Below, in pieces: positions 53,401 to 60,721 of a stretch of 64,000 bases of DNA (its first letter is position 1; every line of letters starts with the position of its first letter). The stretch comes from Bifidobacterium breve (GTDB lineage: Bacteria > Actinomycetota > Thermoleophilia > Solirubrobacterales > Solirubrobacteraceae): positions 124,001 through 188,000 of the forward strand of contig CAMCUD010000001.1 of NCBI GenBank assembly GCA_945878865.1. Reading direction: 5' to 3'. The position numbers were made by a program, and so were the translations under genes. The notes beneath the pieces are model-generated. The model had not been told where the DNA came from. It was given only the letters and a program-made list of their open reading frames with translations, and searched no databases.

Positions 53401-53982
53401 GCGCGGGGTCGCCGGCTCGCGCTCTCGGTGAACCTCTCCGGCGCCTCGATGGGCGACCCGGCGATCCTCGAGCTCATCTCCTCGCGGCTGCGTGACGGCG
53501 TCATCACGCCGAGCGACCTCATGCTCGAGGTCACGGAGACGACGGCCGTCGCGGACATCCCGCGCGCCCGGGACTTCTCCGAGGCCCTCATGGCGCTCGG
53601 CTGCCGGCTGGCGCTCGACGACTTCGGCGCCGGCTTCGGGTCCTTCTCCTACCTCAAGCACCTGCCGTTCGACGTGCTCAAGCTCGACGGCGAGTTCGTC
53701 AAGAACGCCGCCTCGAACGAGACGGACCGGCTGATCATCGCCAGCGTCGCCTCACTGACCCAGGGGCTGGGCAAGCAGACGGTCGCCGAGTTCGTCCCCG
53801 ACGACGCGACGTGGCGGCTGCTGCTGCGCCACGGCGTCGACCTCGGCCAGGGCTTCCACCTCGGGCGCCCCGGGCCGCTGGAGCGCGTCCTCGCGGGCGA
53901 GGCGCCTACGTCGCCGCTTCGGCCGCCCGGTCCGCCTTCCCCCGCTCGCGCACCTCGCGGAACGAGCGGAAGCGGAAGATGA
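50497..53982 (+). CDS. Membrane-linked multi-PAS GGDEF-EAL protein
   Basis: A 1161-residue regulator. Two N-terminal helices (LLTTAFVLFVIATFEVVERV; TIVLALVALALGGVIFWLL) flank a short loop. About five PAS/PAC-type segments follow (about 80-205, 210-325, 335-455, 460-580, 585-705). The GGDEF domain (about 710-870) has RESDVIARIGGDEFAVLLPG, with an intact loop and I-site. The EAL domain (about 885-1130) has HEILLRM in place of EALLR, NLSGASM, LEVTETTAV and ALDDFGAGFGS, with the metal-binding acidic residues mostly retained. It may both make and degrade cyclic di-GMP, or use one domain as a sensor. The last ~25 residues overlap the convergent membrane-protein gene by 77 bp. Confidence 0.9.
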   Translation: MGPSGWRASLLTTAFVLFVIATFEVVERVLDVDVTNLNTASTIVLALVALALGGVIFWLLRERREREHERRRLRRAREEDAARFRLAFEDAPIGKALVGLDGRYLQVNESLAAMLGYSREELVDTQFQDVTHPDDLDADVALIAAVQAGELASYEMEKRYLRADGIVVWGLLSVSLVRDTEGAPAYFIRQVVDITDRKRAEAHLASSEAQLRAIFDSADAGILSLDRDDRPCEVNPAAAAVLGLDIDQPEAGYARLTFRYPDGRPIPPEDTPQARALHEGRAQTGTLVLVQRPDGERRAVQMSAVPIAGAGDGEPAVVCSFADVTAREQALDELAAREREARTLASTVPVGIIRGDADGRWIYVNDQLREMWHMGPDQAPDSLDWQAGLHPDDRDRVSRDWQAAREAGGRYEAEFRIRAADGGWRWVWTRAVAEHDEDGRVIGFLATTLDTDARRTAEDALRTTEQLQRGVMRSLPGSGLGVYDHDLCCQIAEGGMLSQWGPDGVRGRALHEVISAEIYPAIRSGLERALAGAESECERHSPRFHRDFVFRFAPVRDASGAVTSALVVTEDVTERRKAERAQREAQQRFEVAFERAPMGMAIVDLDGRFTRVNEALSQLVGYDQDAVCGLAPFALLHPDEVPDNMSAYERMLETGHVTIETRWLHSSGAVLWVDLRATLIRDANGDPLHVLAQVHDVTDRRGYEEQLEHLADHDPLTGLLNRRGFEAALERHLTLARRYEPAGALLAIDLDGFKLVNDSLGHRVGDELIIRCAGALRAALRESDVIARIGGDEFAVLLPGDGGEEAQIVADKLVRAVREHGAGIEQRYAHAVTASIGIAPFVSDDLTADEMLVRADLAMYEAKDLGKDRHATYSTDEHEIPRVQAQMQWAERIRGALGEDRFALHAQPVVDLQTGDVVVHEILLRMVDDDGDLIPPASFLPIAERFGLAPAVDRWVLERALDAMAEQAARGRRLALSVNLSGASMGDPAILELISSRLRDGVITPSDLMLEVTETTAVADIPRARDFSEALMALGCRLALDDFGAGFGSFSYLKHLPFDVLKLDGEFVKNAASNETDRLIIASVASLTQGLGKQTVAEFVPDDATWRLLLRHGVDLGQGFHLGRPGPLERVLAGEAPTSPLRPPGPPSPARAPRGTSGSGR

Positions 53983-54880
53983 AGACGAGCGCGAGGAAGC
54001 CGACGGCCAGGGCCGTCGCGCCGATCGCGATCTGCTGCCCGACCGAGTAGGCGGCGACCGTCGCGGCGGACGCCGTCCCGGCGAACACCTTGACGAGCAG
54101 CGCCTGCTGGACCCCCGCCCCGCCGGGGGTGAACGGCACGCTGGCGGCGACGGCGTTGACCCCCAGCACGAGCAGCACGTTCTTCACCGACCCGCCGACG
54201 TTGAACGCGTCGAGCAGGAACCAGAACGCCGTGAAGCGGAAGCACCACGCGACGAGCTGGACGAGGTAGACCTGCTGGAAGAAGCGCCGGCGGTCGCGCA
54301 GGATCGTCAGGCCCTGCCGCACGCGCGCCCAGAAGCGGCGCGCCCGGTCGCTGAGCAGCGCGAACGCCACGAGCGCGCCGACCGCGATGGCGGTGAGCAG
54401 GAACAGCGTGAATCGCGGGTGCCCCGCGAAGAACGACAGGTCGAACGCGTCGAGATCGGCGAAGTCCGGCGGCTTGGGGAACACGCCCTGCGTGAAGGCG
54501 AAGAGCAGGATGAGCCCGCCCATCGTCAGGTCGAAGATCATCTCCGGCACGAACGACGCGCCGACCGCGGGGTACGTCGAGTTGGGCACCGACGACTTGA
54601 CGAGGAAGAGCTTGATGACGTCGCCGCCGCGCGCGGGGACGACGTTGTTGAACCCGTACGCCGCGATGTACGCGCCCCAGATGTTGCGGAAGCGGATGTG
54701 CTCGGTCGGGTACGCGGCCCGCAGGACGTTGAAGTACGCGAACGAGCGGATGCTCAGATACGTGATGAACGCGGCGAGTCCCAGCAGCAGGGAGCCCAGC
54801 CCGATCTGCGAGAGGCTGCCGAAGAAGTCGCCGACCGCGTTGGCAAACGACGTGATGCTGGATCCCAGGGATGCGAGCAC
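53906..54880 (-). CDS. Lysylphosphatidylglycerol-synthase-TM-like membrane protein
   Basis: A 324-residue membrane protein from GTG 54880, with about eight helices. The patterns AAYGFNNVVPARGGDVIKLFL and NAVAASVPFTPGGAGVQQALL are the hallmark of the LPG_synthase_TM/UPF0104 flippase-like family (related to MprF N-terminal domains and AglD). No aminoacyl-transferase domain is attached, so it may flip or transfer a lipid-linked group. It converges with the GGDEF-EAL gene with a 77-bp overlap. Confidence 0.85.
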   Translation of the reverse strand: MLASLGSSITSFANAVGDFFGSLSQIGLGSLLLGLAAFITYLSIRSFAYFNVLRAAYPTEHIRFRNIWGAYIAAYGFNNVVPARGGDVIKLFLVKSSVPNSTYPAVGASFVPEMIFDLTMGGLILLFAFTQGVFPKPPDFADLDAFDLSFFAGHPRFTLFLLTAIAVGALVAFALLSDRARRFWARVRQGLTILRDRRRFFQQVYLVQLVAWCFRFTAFWFLLDAFNVGGSVKNVLLVLGVNAVAASVPFTPGGAGVQQALLVKVFAGTASAATVAAYSVGQQIAIGATALAVGFLALVFIFRFRSFREVRERGKADRAAEAAT

Positions 54881-54926
54881 GCCGCGTCAGAGACTACGAT
54901 CCGCCCGTCCCCGGCCCACCCGTGCC

Positions 54927-55961
54927 GTGACCGCCCTGCATCGCCTCACCGATGTCGTCACCCTGCGCGACGGACGCCGCCTCGGCTACGCCGAGTGGGG
55001 AAGCCGCTCCCCGGACGCGGCGACGGTCCTGTACTTCCACGGCGCGATGGGCTCGCCGATGCGCCGGTGCGCCGAGACCGACGCGGTGCTGCGAACCCTG
55101 GGCCTGCGCTACGTCATGGTGCACCGGCCGGGGTTCGGCGCGTCCGATCCGCAGCCTGGGCGGACGCTGCTGGACTGGCCCGCCGACGTCGCGCAGCTCG
55201 CCGACGCGCTGGGCGTGGAGCGCTTCGCCGTCGTCGGCGTCTCGGCGGGAGGGCCGTACGCGGCCGCCTGCGCGGCGACGCTCGGCGAGCGGGTCGCCGC
55301 CGCGGCGATCGTCAGCGGGATCACGCCGATCGCGGGCGCGCAGGACGCGTCGGCCGCGCTGCGCCTGCTCGCCCGTCATCCGCGCGCAGCCCGGGCGCTG
55401 CTCGGCACCGCCGTCCACGCCGTGCGCGCGCAGCCGCGCATGCTGCTCGCCGGGCTGGCGCTGCGCAACGGCCGTGCCGATGCCGCGGTGCTCGACGACC
55501 CCGAGGCGCGCGAGATCTTCGTGGAGAGCTTCCTCGCCGCCACCGCGCGCGGCGTCTCGCCGATGCTTGACGACTTCGGCCTGGCCGCCCGCGACTGGGG
55601 CTTCTCCCCCACCGAGGTCGCCCGGCCGGTCCACCTCTGGCACGGCGTGCAGGACGCCACCGTGCCCGTGGCCAGCGCCTACGCCCTGGCCGCCGCCCTG
55701 CCCGACTGCCGCGCGGCGTTTGCGCCCGACGAGGGGCACTTCTTCTTCCGCTCGCGGATGCTCGAGATCCTCGGCCCGCTCTCAGCGCGGCTCGCGCCAC
55801 ATGAGCCAGAGCGTCGGCCCGCGATCGGGGAACGTGATCGTCTCGACCACGCGAAAGCCATGCCGCGCGTAGAAGGCGACGTTCGCTTCCTTGGAGGACT
55901 CCAGGTAGCAGGGGAACCCTTCCTCGTCGGCGAGGGCGAGCCCGGGCCCGAGCAGCGCTGA
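54927..55961 (+). CDS. Alpha/beta-hydrolase, run-on C-terminus
   Basis: A 344-residue frame from GTG 54927 (VTALHRLTDVVTLRDGRRLG). Hydrolase features: VLYFHGAMGSPMRR, VHRPGFGASDPQPGR, nucleophile elbow VVGVSAGGPYAA (Gly-x-Ser-x-Gly), LWHGVQDATVPV (Asp) and PDEGHFFF (His). The domain ends near residue 285. The final ~58 residues are antisense to the convergent GNAT gene, overlapping it by 180 bp, and do not look conserved. Either the original stop was lost or the tail is tolerated. Substrate unknown. Confidence 0.85.
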   Translation: MTALHRLTDVVTLRDGRRLGYAEWGSRSPDAATVLYFHGAMGSPMRRCAETDAVLRTLGLRYVMVHRPGFGASDPQPGRTLLDWPADVAQLADALGVERFAVVGVSAGGPYAAACAATLGERVAAAAIVSGITPIAGAQDASAALRLLARHPRAARALLGTAVHAVRAQPRMLLAGLALRNGRADAAVLDDPEAREIFVESFLAATARGVSPMLDDFGLAARDWGFSPTEVARPVHLWHGVQDATVPVASAYALAAALPDCRAAFAPDEGHFFFRSRMLEILGPLSARLAPHEPERRPAIGERDRLDHAKAMPRVEGDVRFLGGLQVAGEPFLVGEGEPGPEQR

Positions 55962-56393
55962 GCCGATCCCGCGGCCCTGGAGCTCCGGGTCGGTGCCGAG
56001 CACCGAGAGGTAGAGGTGCGGCCGCTGCGGATGGTGGTCCTCGATCATCCGCATCGCCTTCAGCGCGTTGCCCAGCCGCGGGAGCATCGCCGGGATCGTC
56101 GGCAGGTACCGGATGACCTCGCGCCCCTCCTCACGCCACTGGTCGGGCAGCGCCCACAGCGCGGCGCCGGCGAGATCGTCGGTCGTGTAGACCTGATCCT
56201 GCGCACCCAGCTGGCGCAGGCGGATCTTGAAGAACGTGCGCGCGTGGCGCATCCGCGAGCGGTCGCTGGGATAGAACCAGCTCGTCACCGGGTCGTCGTA
56301 GAAGGCCCGCGCGAGGACCCGGGCGAGTTCACGGCGGTCTTCCGGGCGGGCGGTGCGGACGCTGACCGGCGTGGTGAGCACGGGGCGAAGCAT
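55782..56393 (-). CDS. GNAT-family N-acetyltransferase
   Basis: A 203-residue acetyltransferase from ATG 56393. Core motifs: VRTARPEDRRELARVLARAF, LYLSVLGTDPELQGRGIGSA (acetyl-CoA loop RGIGSA) and CYLESSKEANVAFYARHGFR. The pattern with a Trp-rich centre (LWALPDQWREEGREVIRYLP) resembles a common actinobacterial subgroup. Substrate unknown. The gene overlaps the convergent hydrolase frame by 180 bp and diverges from the epoxide-hydrolase-like gene across 12 bp. Confidence 0.9.
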   Translation of the reverse strand: MLRPVLTTPVSVRTARPEDRRELARVLARAFYDDPVTSWFYPSDRSRMRHARTFFKIRLRQLGAQDQVYTTDDLAGAALWALPDQWREEGREVIRYLPTIPAMLPRLGNALKAMRMIEDHHPQRPHLYLSVLGTDPELQGRGIGSALLGPGLALADEEGFPCYLESSKEANVAFYARHGFRVVETITFPDRGPTLWLMWREPR

Positions 56394-56405
56394 AGGATCG
56401 CGGGC

Positions 56406-57320
56406 GTGAGCGCGGTCGCGCACGATCAGATCCCCGTGGGCGACGGCGTCGAGCTGCACGTGGCGTCGGCCGGGCCCGCCGACGGCCCGGTGGTGCTGCT
56501 CGTCCACGGCTTCCCCGAGCTGTGGTTCTCCTGGCGCCATCAGATCGCGCCGCTGGCCGAGGCGGGCTACCGGGTGCTCGTCCCCGACCTGCGCGGGATC
56601 GGCGGCTCGACGCAGACCGCCCCGATCGAGGACTACGACAACGCGACGGTCCAGGCCGACCTCTTCGCCGTCCTCGACCACGCGGGCGCCGAACGCGCCG
56701 CCTTCGTCGGCCACGACTTCGGATCGAGCTTCTCGTGGCACATCGCGCTGGCCGCGCCGGAGCGGGTTGCCTGCGTGGGCGGTCTCTCCGTCCCCGCGGT
56801 CCCGCGTGCGCCCGCGCAGCCGCTGCCGATCATGCGCCGCCACCTCGGCGACGACTTCTACATCGCGTGGTTTCAGACCCCCGGCCCCGCCGACGCGGCA
56901 CTCGCAGCCGACGTCCGCCGCACGCTCGCGACGACGAAGGTGTGGAACCCGGCGTGGGCCGAGCAGGATGAGAACCCGCCCACCCCGCCGTTCATGACCG
57001 ACGAGGAGCTGCAGGTCTACGTCGACGCGTACACCCGCACCGGGTTCACGGGCGGGCTGAACTGGTATCGCAACATCGACCGCAACTGGCACGCCGACGA
57101 GGCGCTCGTCGGCCGCACCATCGACGTGCCCGCATGCTTCATCACCGGCGAGCGCGACCCGGTCGAGCGCTTCATGCCGATCGCCGCGATGGACGGCTAC
57201 GTGACGGATCTGCGCGAGCGCGTCGTGATCGACGGGGCCGGGCACTGGATCCAGCAGGAGCGCCCCGACGAGGTCAACGCCGTGTTGCTGCGGTTCCTCG
57301 CCGATGCATATCCCGCCTGA
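56406..57320 (+). CDS. Epoxide-hydrolase-like alpha/beta-hydrolase
   Basis: A 304-residue protein from GTG 56406. It has the oxyanion motif LLVHGFPELWFSWRHQ (HGxP), the nucleophile Asp in FVGHDFGSSFSWH (G-H-D-x-G), cap-domain tyrosines (GLNWYRNIDRN) and the terminal GAGHWIQQERPDEV (catalytic His). An Asp nucleophile with HGxP is typical of soluble epoxide hydrolases, although fluoroacetate and haloalkane dehalogenases share the fold. Divergent from the GNAT gene across 12 bp. Confidence 0.9.
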   Translation: MSAVAHDQIPVGDGVELHVASAGPADGPVVLLVHGFPELWFSWRHQIAPLAEAGYRVLVPDLRGIGGSTQTAPIEDYDNATVQADLFAVLDHAGAERAAFVGHDFGSSFSWHIALAAPERVACVGGLSVPAVPRAPAQPLPIMRRHLGDDFYIAWFQTPGPADAALAADVRRTLATTKVWNPAWAEQDENPPTPPFMTDEELQVYVDAYTRTGFTGGLNWYRNIDRNWHADEALVGRTIDVPACFITGERDPVERFMPIAAMDGYVTDLRERVVIDGAGHWIQQERPDEVNAVLLRFLADAYPA

Positions 57321-57345
57321 CACACTGCACCCAGGAGGTTTGACC

Positions 57346-57594
57346 ATGGACGACACCCGGATCCAGGACCACATCGAGGAGCTCGTCGCCGAGGAGCACA
57401 AGCTGCTCGAGTCGGCGGGCGAGGGCGGCCACGGCCTCGACGCGGCGGGCCACGAGCGCCTGCAGCAGATCGGCGTCGAGCTCGACCGCTACTGGGACCT
57501 GCTGCGCCAGCGCCGCGCCAAGCGCGAGTTCGACCTCCCGGTCGCCGACGCGGGCCTGCGCGACGCCGACACGGTCGAGGGCTACGAGGGCTGA
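57346..57594 (+). CDS. DUF2630 protein
   Basis: An 82-residue, highly charged helical protein starting at ATG 57346 with AGGAGG seven bases upstream. The segments IQDHIEELVAEEHKLLESAG, ELDRYWDLLRQRRAKREF and the terminal VEGYEG match the DUF2630 family of actinobacteria, function unknown. It lies 25 bp after the epoxide-hydrolase-like gene and 7 bp before the methionine aminopeptidase gene. Confidence 0.9.
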   Translation: MDDTRIQDHIEELVAEEHKLLESAGEGGHGLDAAGHERLQQIGVELDRYWDLLRQRRAKREFDLPVADAGLRDADTVEGYEG

Positions 57595-57601
57595 GGCCGC
57601 G

Positions 57602-58342
57602 ATGTCGGTCAAGACGCCCGAGGAGCTCGAAGGGCTGCGGCGCGCGGGGCGGGTTGTCGCCGAGACGCTGCGCGAGCTGCGTCGCCGTGCGCGCCCGGGC
57701 GTGACGACCGCCGAGCTTGACGCCGCCGCCGCGCGGATCTTCGCGCGCCACGGCGCGACGTCGGCGCCGCAGCGCGACTACGACGCGCCGTGCGCGGTGT
57801 TCATCAGCGTCAACGACCAGGCGGTGCATGGCCTGCCCGGCGCGCGGCGCTTGCGTGACGGCGACCTCGTCTCGATCGACGTGACCGTGGAGCTCGACGG
57901 GTTCTGCGCCGACGCGTGCGAGACCGTGGCCGTGGGCCGCGCCGGCCGTCAGCGCGTACAACTCGCGAGCGCCGCCCGCGCCGGTCTGGCGCGCGGGATG
58001 GCCGCGGCCACCGCCGGCGCACCGCTCAACGCGATCGGCGCCGCCGTCCAGGACGAGGTTGAGCGCCGCGGGTTCGCGGTGTGCGCGGACCTGACGGGCC
58101 ACGGCATCGGCCGCAAGATCCACGAGCCGCCGACGGTCGCCAACGTCTTCGACGCGGCCGCCACGCAGCCGCTGACCGAGGGGCTCGTCATCACGATCGA
58201 ACCGATCATCGCGGCGGGCACCGGTGAGGTCGAGCTGCTGCAGGACGGCTGGACGATCGCCACCGCCGACGGGTCGGCCGCAGCGCACGCCGAGCACACG
58301 CTCATGGTGACGAGCGGCGCGCCGGTCGTCCTCACCGCCTGA
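57602..58342 (+). CDS. map: Type I methionine aminopeptidase
   Basis: A 246-residue metalloprotease removing the N-terminal Met from new proteins. Metal ligands are visible in order: ISVNDQAVHGLPG, DLVSIDVTVELDGFCADACE (two Asp), LTGHGIGRKIHEPP (His), TIEPII (Glu) and AHAEHTLMV (Glu). Length and spacing are standard. It is not next to a secY/adk cluster as in some genomes, so a second copy elsewhere is possible. A terminator follows. Confidence 0.95.
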   Translation: MSVKTPEELEGLRRAGRVVAETLRELRRRARPGVTTAELDAAAARIFARHGATSAPQRDYDAPCAVFISVNDQAVHGLPGARRLRDGDLVSIDVTVELDGFCADACETVAVGRAGRQRVQLASAARAGLARGMAAATAGAPLNAIGAAVQDEVERRGFAVCADLTGHGIGRKIHEPPTVANVFDAAATQPLTEGLVITIEPIIAAGTGEVELLQDGWTIATADGSAAAHAEHTLMVTSGAPVVLTA

Positions 58343-58356
58343 CCCGCTCCACCCGC

Positions 58357-58402
58357 CGAACGTCGAAATGTTGTCGCTCCAGCGACAACTCCTCGACGTT
58401 CG
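58357..58402. terminator. Nested hairpin with CGAACGTCGA ends
   Basis: CGAACGTCGA (58357-58366) pairs with TCGACGTTCG (58393-58402), and inside it TTGTCGCT (58371-58378) pairs with AGCGACAA (58381-58388). The outer and inner stems are separated by 4-nt internal bulges. It lies between map (stop 58342) and the convergent GGDEF-EAL gene (stop 58419) and can serve both. Confidence 0.75.
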
Positions 58403-58418
58403 ACGCCGGTGCGGGCCG

Positions 58419-60605
58419 TCAGACGGTCACGCCGCCGAGCTTTTCGGCGATCTGCCCGGCCTCCAGCGGCCGGTCGAAGTGGTAGCCCTGGCCGATCTGG
58501 CAGTCCCAGCTGCGCAGGAGCTCGCCCTGCTCGGCGTGCTCGATCCCCTCGGCCACGACCAGCAGGCCCAGCGAGTGCGCGAGCCGCACGACGCCCTGGA
58601 CGATCGCGGCGTCGTCGGGATCCTCGGTGATCCCGTCGACGAACGACTTGTCGATCTTCAGCGTGTCGACGGGCAGCAGCTCGCGCAGGTGACGCAGCGA
58701 CGCGTGACCCACGCCGAAGTCATCGACGGCCAGCCGCACGCCGATCTCCTTGAGGTCACGGAGCGCGGCGGTGAGCACCTCGGGGTCGCCGAGGACGGCC
58801 GTCTCCGTGACCTCGAGGGTGAGCTGGCTCGCGCGGATCCCTGAGTCCGCGATGGCCTCGCGCACCGATGCGACGAAGCCCTCGGCGCCCAGCTGACGCG
58901 CCGAGACGTTGACCCCCACCCGGAGGTCCGTGCTGCCCCATGCGGCAAGCTGGTGACACGCCGTGCGCAGCACCCACGCCCCGATCTCGATGATCGTGCC
59001 GTTGCGCTCGGCCAGCGGGATGAAGCGCATCGGCGAGACCATTCCGATCGTCGGGTGCTCCCAGCGCAGCAGCGCCTCGACGGCGACCAGCCGGCCGCCG
59101 TCCTGCAGGTCGACGAGCGGCTGGTAGACGAGGCGCAGCTCGTCGCGCTCGAGCACGGTGCGCAGCGCGCTCTCGAGCTCGAGCCGCTGCACGGCCTCCT
59201 CGCGCATCGTCTCGTCGAAGACCTCCACCCGCGCCTTGCCGAGTTCCTTCGCCCGGTACATCGCGGCGTCGGCGTCGCGCATCAGCGTCGGCGAATCCGC
59301 CGCGTCACCGGGCGCGGAGACCTTCACGCCGACCGACGCCGAGACGAACCGGCGCTCGCCGTCGAGCACCACGGGCGCGCGCATCGCATGCTCCAACCGC
59401 GCCGCGACCTTCAGCGCCTCGTCCTGTCCCGTGATGCCGGGCAGCAGGATGGTGAACTCGTCGCCGCCGAAGCGCGCGATGACGTCGCCCTCGCGCAACG
59501 CGCCGCCCAGTCGGCGACCGACCTCCACGAGCAGACGATCGCCGGCCCCGTGGCCGAGCGAGTCGTTGACGATCTTGAAGTCGTCGAGGTCGACGAACAG
59601 CACGGCGGTGTGCTCGGTGCGCTCGGCCAGCGCGCCGTCGAGGTGGCGCTGGAAGAGCGCGCGGTTCGGCAGGCCGGTGAGCGGGTCGTGGTGCGCCTGC
59701 CACGTCAGCTGCGCTTCGGCCTCGCGACGCTTCGTCACGTCGATGACGTGGCTGATCCACGCGACGGGCTCGCCGTCCTCGTCGTGCAGCTGCGAGTGGC
59801 GCCACAGGCCCCAGCCGTGCGCGCCGCGGTGCCGCAGCTCGATCTCCTGCCCGTCGGCGGGGAACGGGCGGCCGGCGAGGTCGGCGGCGTCGACGAGGTC
59901 ACGCAGTGGCGCGCCCGTGGGGTCCTGGCCGAAGCGGGCGACGAGCGCGTCGTTGGCCTGCTGGACCTCACCGTCGAGGCCGACGAGCGCCATGCCGATC
60001 GGCGCGTCGGCGAAGGCCGAGCGGAACCGCTCCCGGCTCTCGGCGGTCGCCTCCCGCGAGATCTCGTTCAGCCGCCACGACACGAGGCAGACCAGGCCGA
60101 GGCAGGCGATGAAGAACGCGTGGATCGCCGCCCACTTCCATGGGTGCGCGATCGCGTCGGGGTGGTTGAAGACGGCGGTGGAGTCGAGCAGGCTCAGCAG
60201 GATGTGGTGCACGAGCACGTAGGCGAACGCCACGAGGTACGGGAACCACTCCTCGTAGAGCGAGAGCAGCGCGACCATCACGAAGAAGTGGAAGTGCGCC
60301 TCGATCGCCCCGTTCATGAGGTGCACGACGACGGCCGACGCGGTGAGCAGGCCGACCGTGACGCTGAGCTCGCGCATCCGGCGGCTGAGGACGTTCCAGC
60401 CGGCGAGCAGCGCGAAGGTCGTCACGGGCGCGACGTCGACGAGCGAGTGCGGGACGCTGTAGCCGTCGAGCAGCCCCCACAGGAACAGCACGGGGACGTG
60501 CCCCCAGAGGATGCACTCCATCCAGCGGTGGCGGATCGCCCAGGACGCGACGGGAAGCTCGCGGCCCCGGGGAAGCCAGGCCCAGAGCGCGTGGACACGG
60601 GACAT
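58419..60605 (-). CDS. Membrane PAS-GGDEF-EAL protein with His-rich sensor module
   Basis: A 728-residue protein. The first ~185 residues hold about six helices with a striking His motif, NGAIEAHFHFFVMVALLSLY, followed by VHHILLSLLD. Next come a PAS domain (about 195-310), a GGDEF domain (about 315-475; REGDVIARFGGDEFTILLPG, intact loop and I-site) and an EAL domain (about 485-728; VAVEALLRWEHP, NVSARQL, LEVTETAVL, AVDDFGVG). Both catalytic sites look intact, so it could make and degrade cyclic di-GMP. The sensed signal is unknown; the membrane His residues might bind metal or haem. Confidence 0.92.
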   Translation of the reverse strand: MSRVHALWAWLPRGRELPVASWAIRHRWMECILWGHVPVLFLWGLLDGYSVPHSLVDVAPVTTFALLAGWNVLSRRMRELSVTVGLLTASAVVVHLMNGAIEAHFHFFVMVALLSLYEEWFPYLVAFAYVLVHHILLSLLDSTAVFNHPDAIAHPWKWAAIHAFFIACLGLVCLVSWRLNEISREATAESRERFRSAFADAPIGMALVGLDGEVQQANDALVARFGQDPTGAPLRDLVDAADLAGRPFPADGQEIELRHRGAHGWGLWRHSQLHDEDGEPVAWISHVIDVTKRREAEAQLTWQAHHDPLTGLPNRALFQRHLDGALAERTEHTAVLFVDLDDFKIVNDSLGHGAGDRLLVEVGRRLGGALREGDVIARFGGDEFTILLPGITGQDEALKVAARLEHAMRAPVVLDGERRFVSASVGVKVSAPGDAADSPTLMRDADAAMYRAKELGKARVEVFDETMREEAVQRLELESALRTVLERDELRLVYQPLVDLQDGGRLVAVEALLRWEHPTIGMVSPMRFIPLAERNGTIIEIGAWVLRTACHQLAAWGSTDLRVGVNVSARQLGAEGFVASVREAIADSGIRASQLTLEVTETAVLGDPEVLTAALRDLKEIGVRLAVDDFGVGHASLRHLRELLPVDTLKIDKSFVDGITEDPDDAAIVQGVVRLAHSLGLLVVAEGIEHAEQGELLRSWDCQIGQGYHFDRPLEAGQIAEKLGGVTV

Positions 60606-60663
60606 GTCTCACCTATCGACGCGCGTAGCAGAACCTCGTCGCTGCGGCAACATACGTCAACGA

Positions 60664-60708
60664 TTTCTGGACACCACCTACCCGAAAAGGGTGAGGGGTG
60701 CCCAGAAA
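60664..60708 (-). terminator. Imperfect long hairpin after DEAD-box gene
   Basis: About 20 bases on each side (TTTCTGG at 60664 to CCCAGAAA ending at 60708) pair with four mismatches around an A-rich loop. It lies 13 bp downstream of the helicase stop in the minus-strand direction. Confidence 0.5.
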
Positions 60709-60721
60709 GCGAGGCGGCGTG

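Noticed and set aside
50314-53661. 1115-codon minus-strand frame opposite the GGDEF-EAL gene
   Set aside because: All PAS, GGDEF and EAL motifs are on the plus strand; the antisense product is low complexity.
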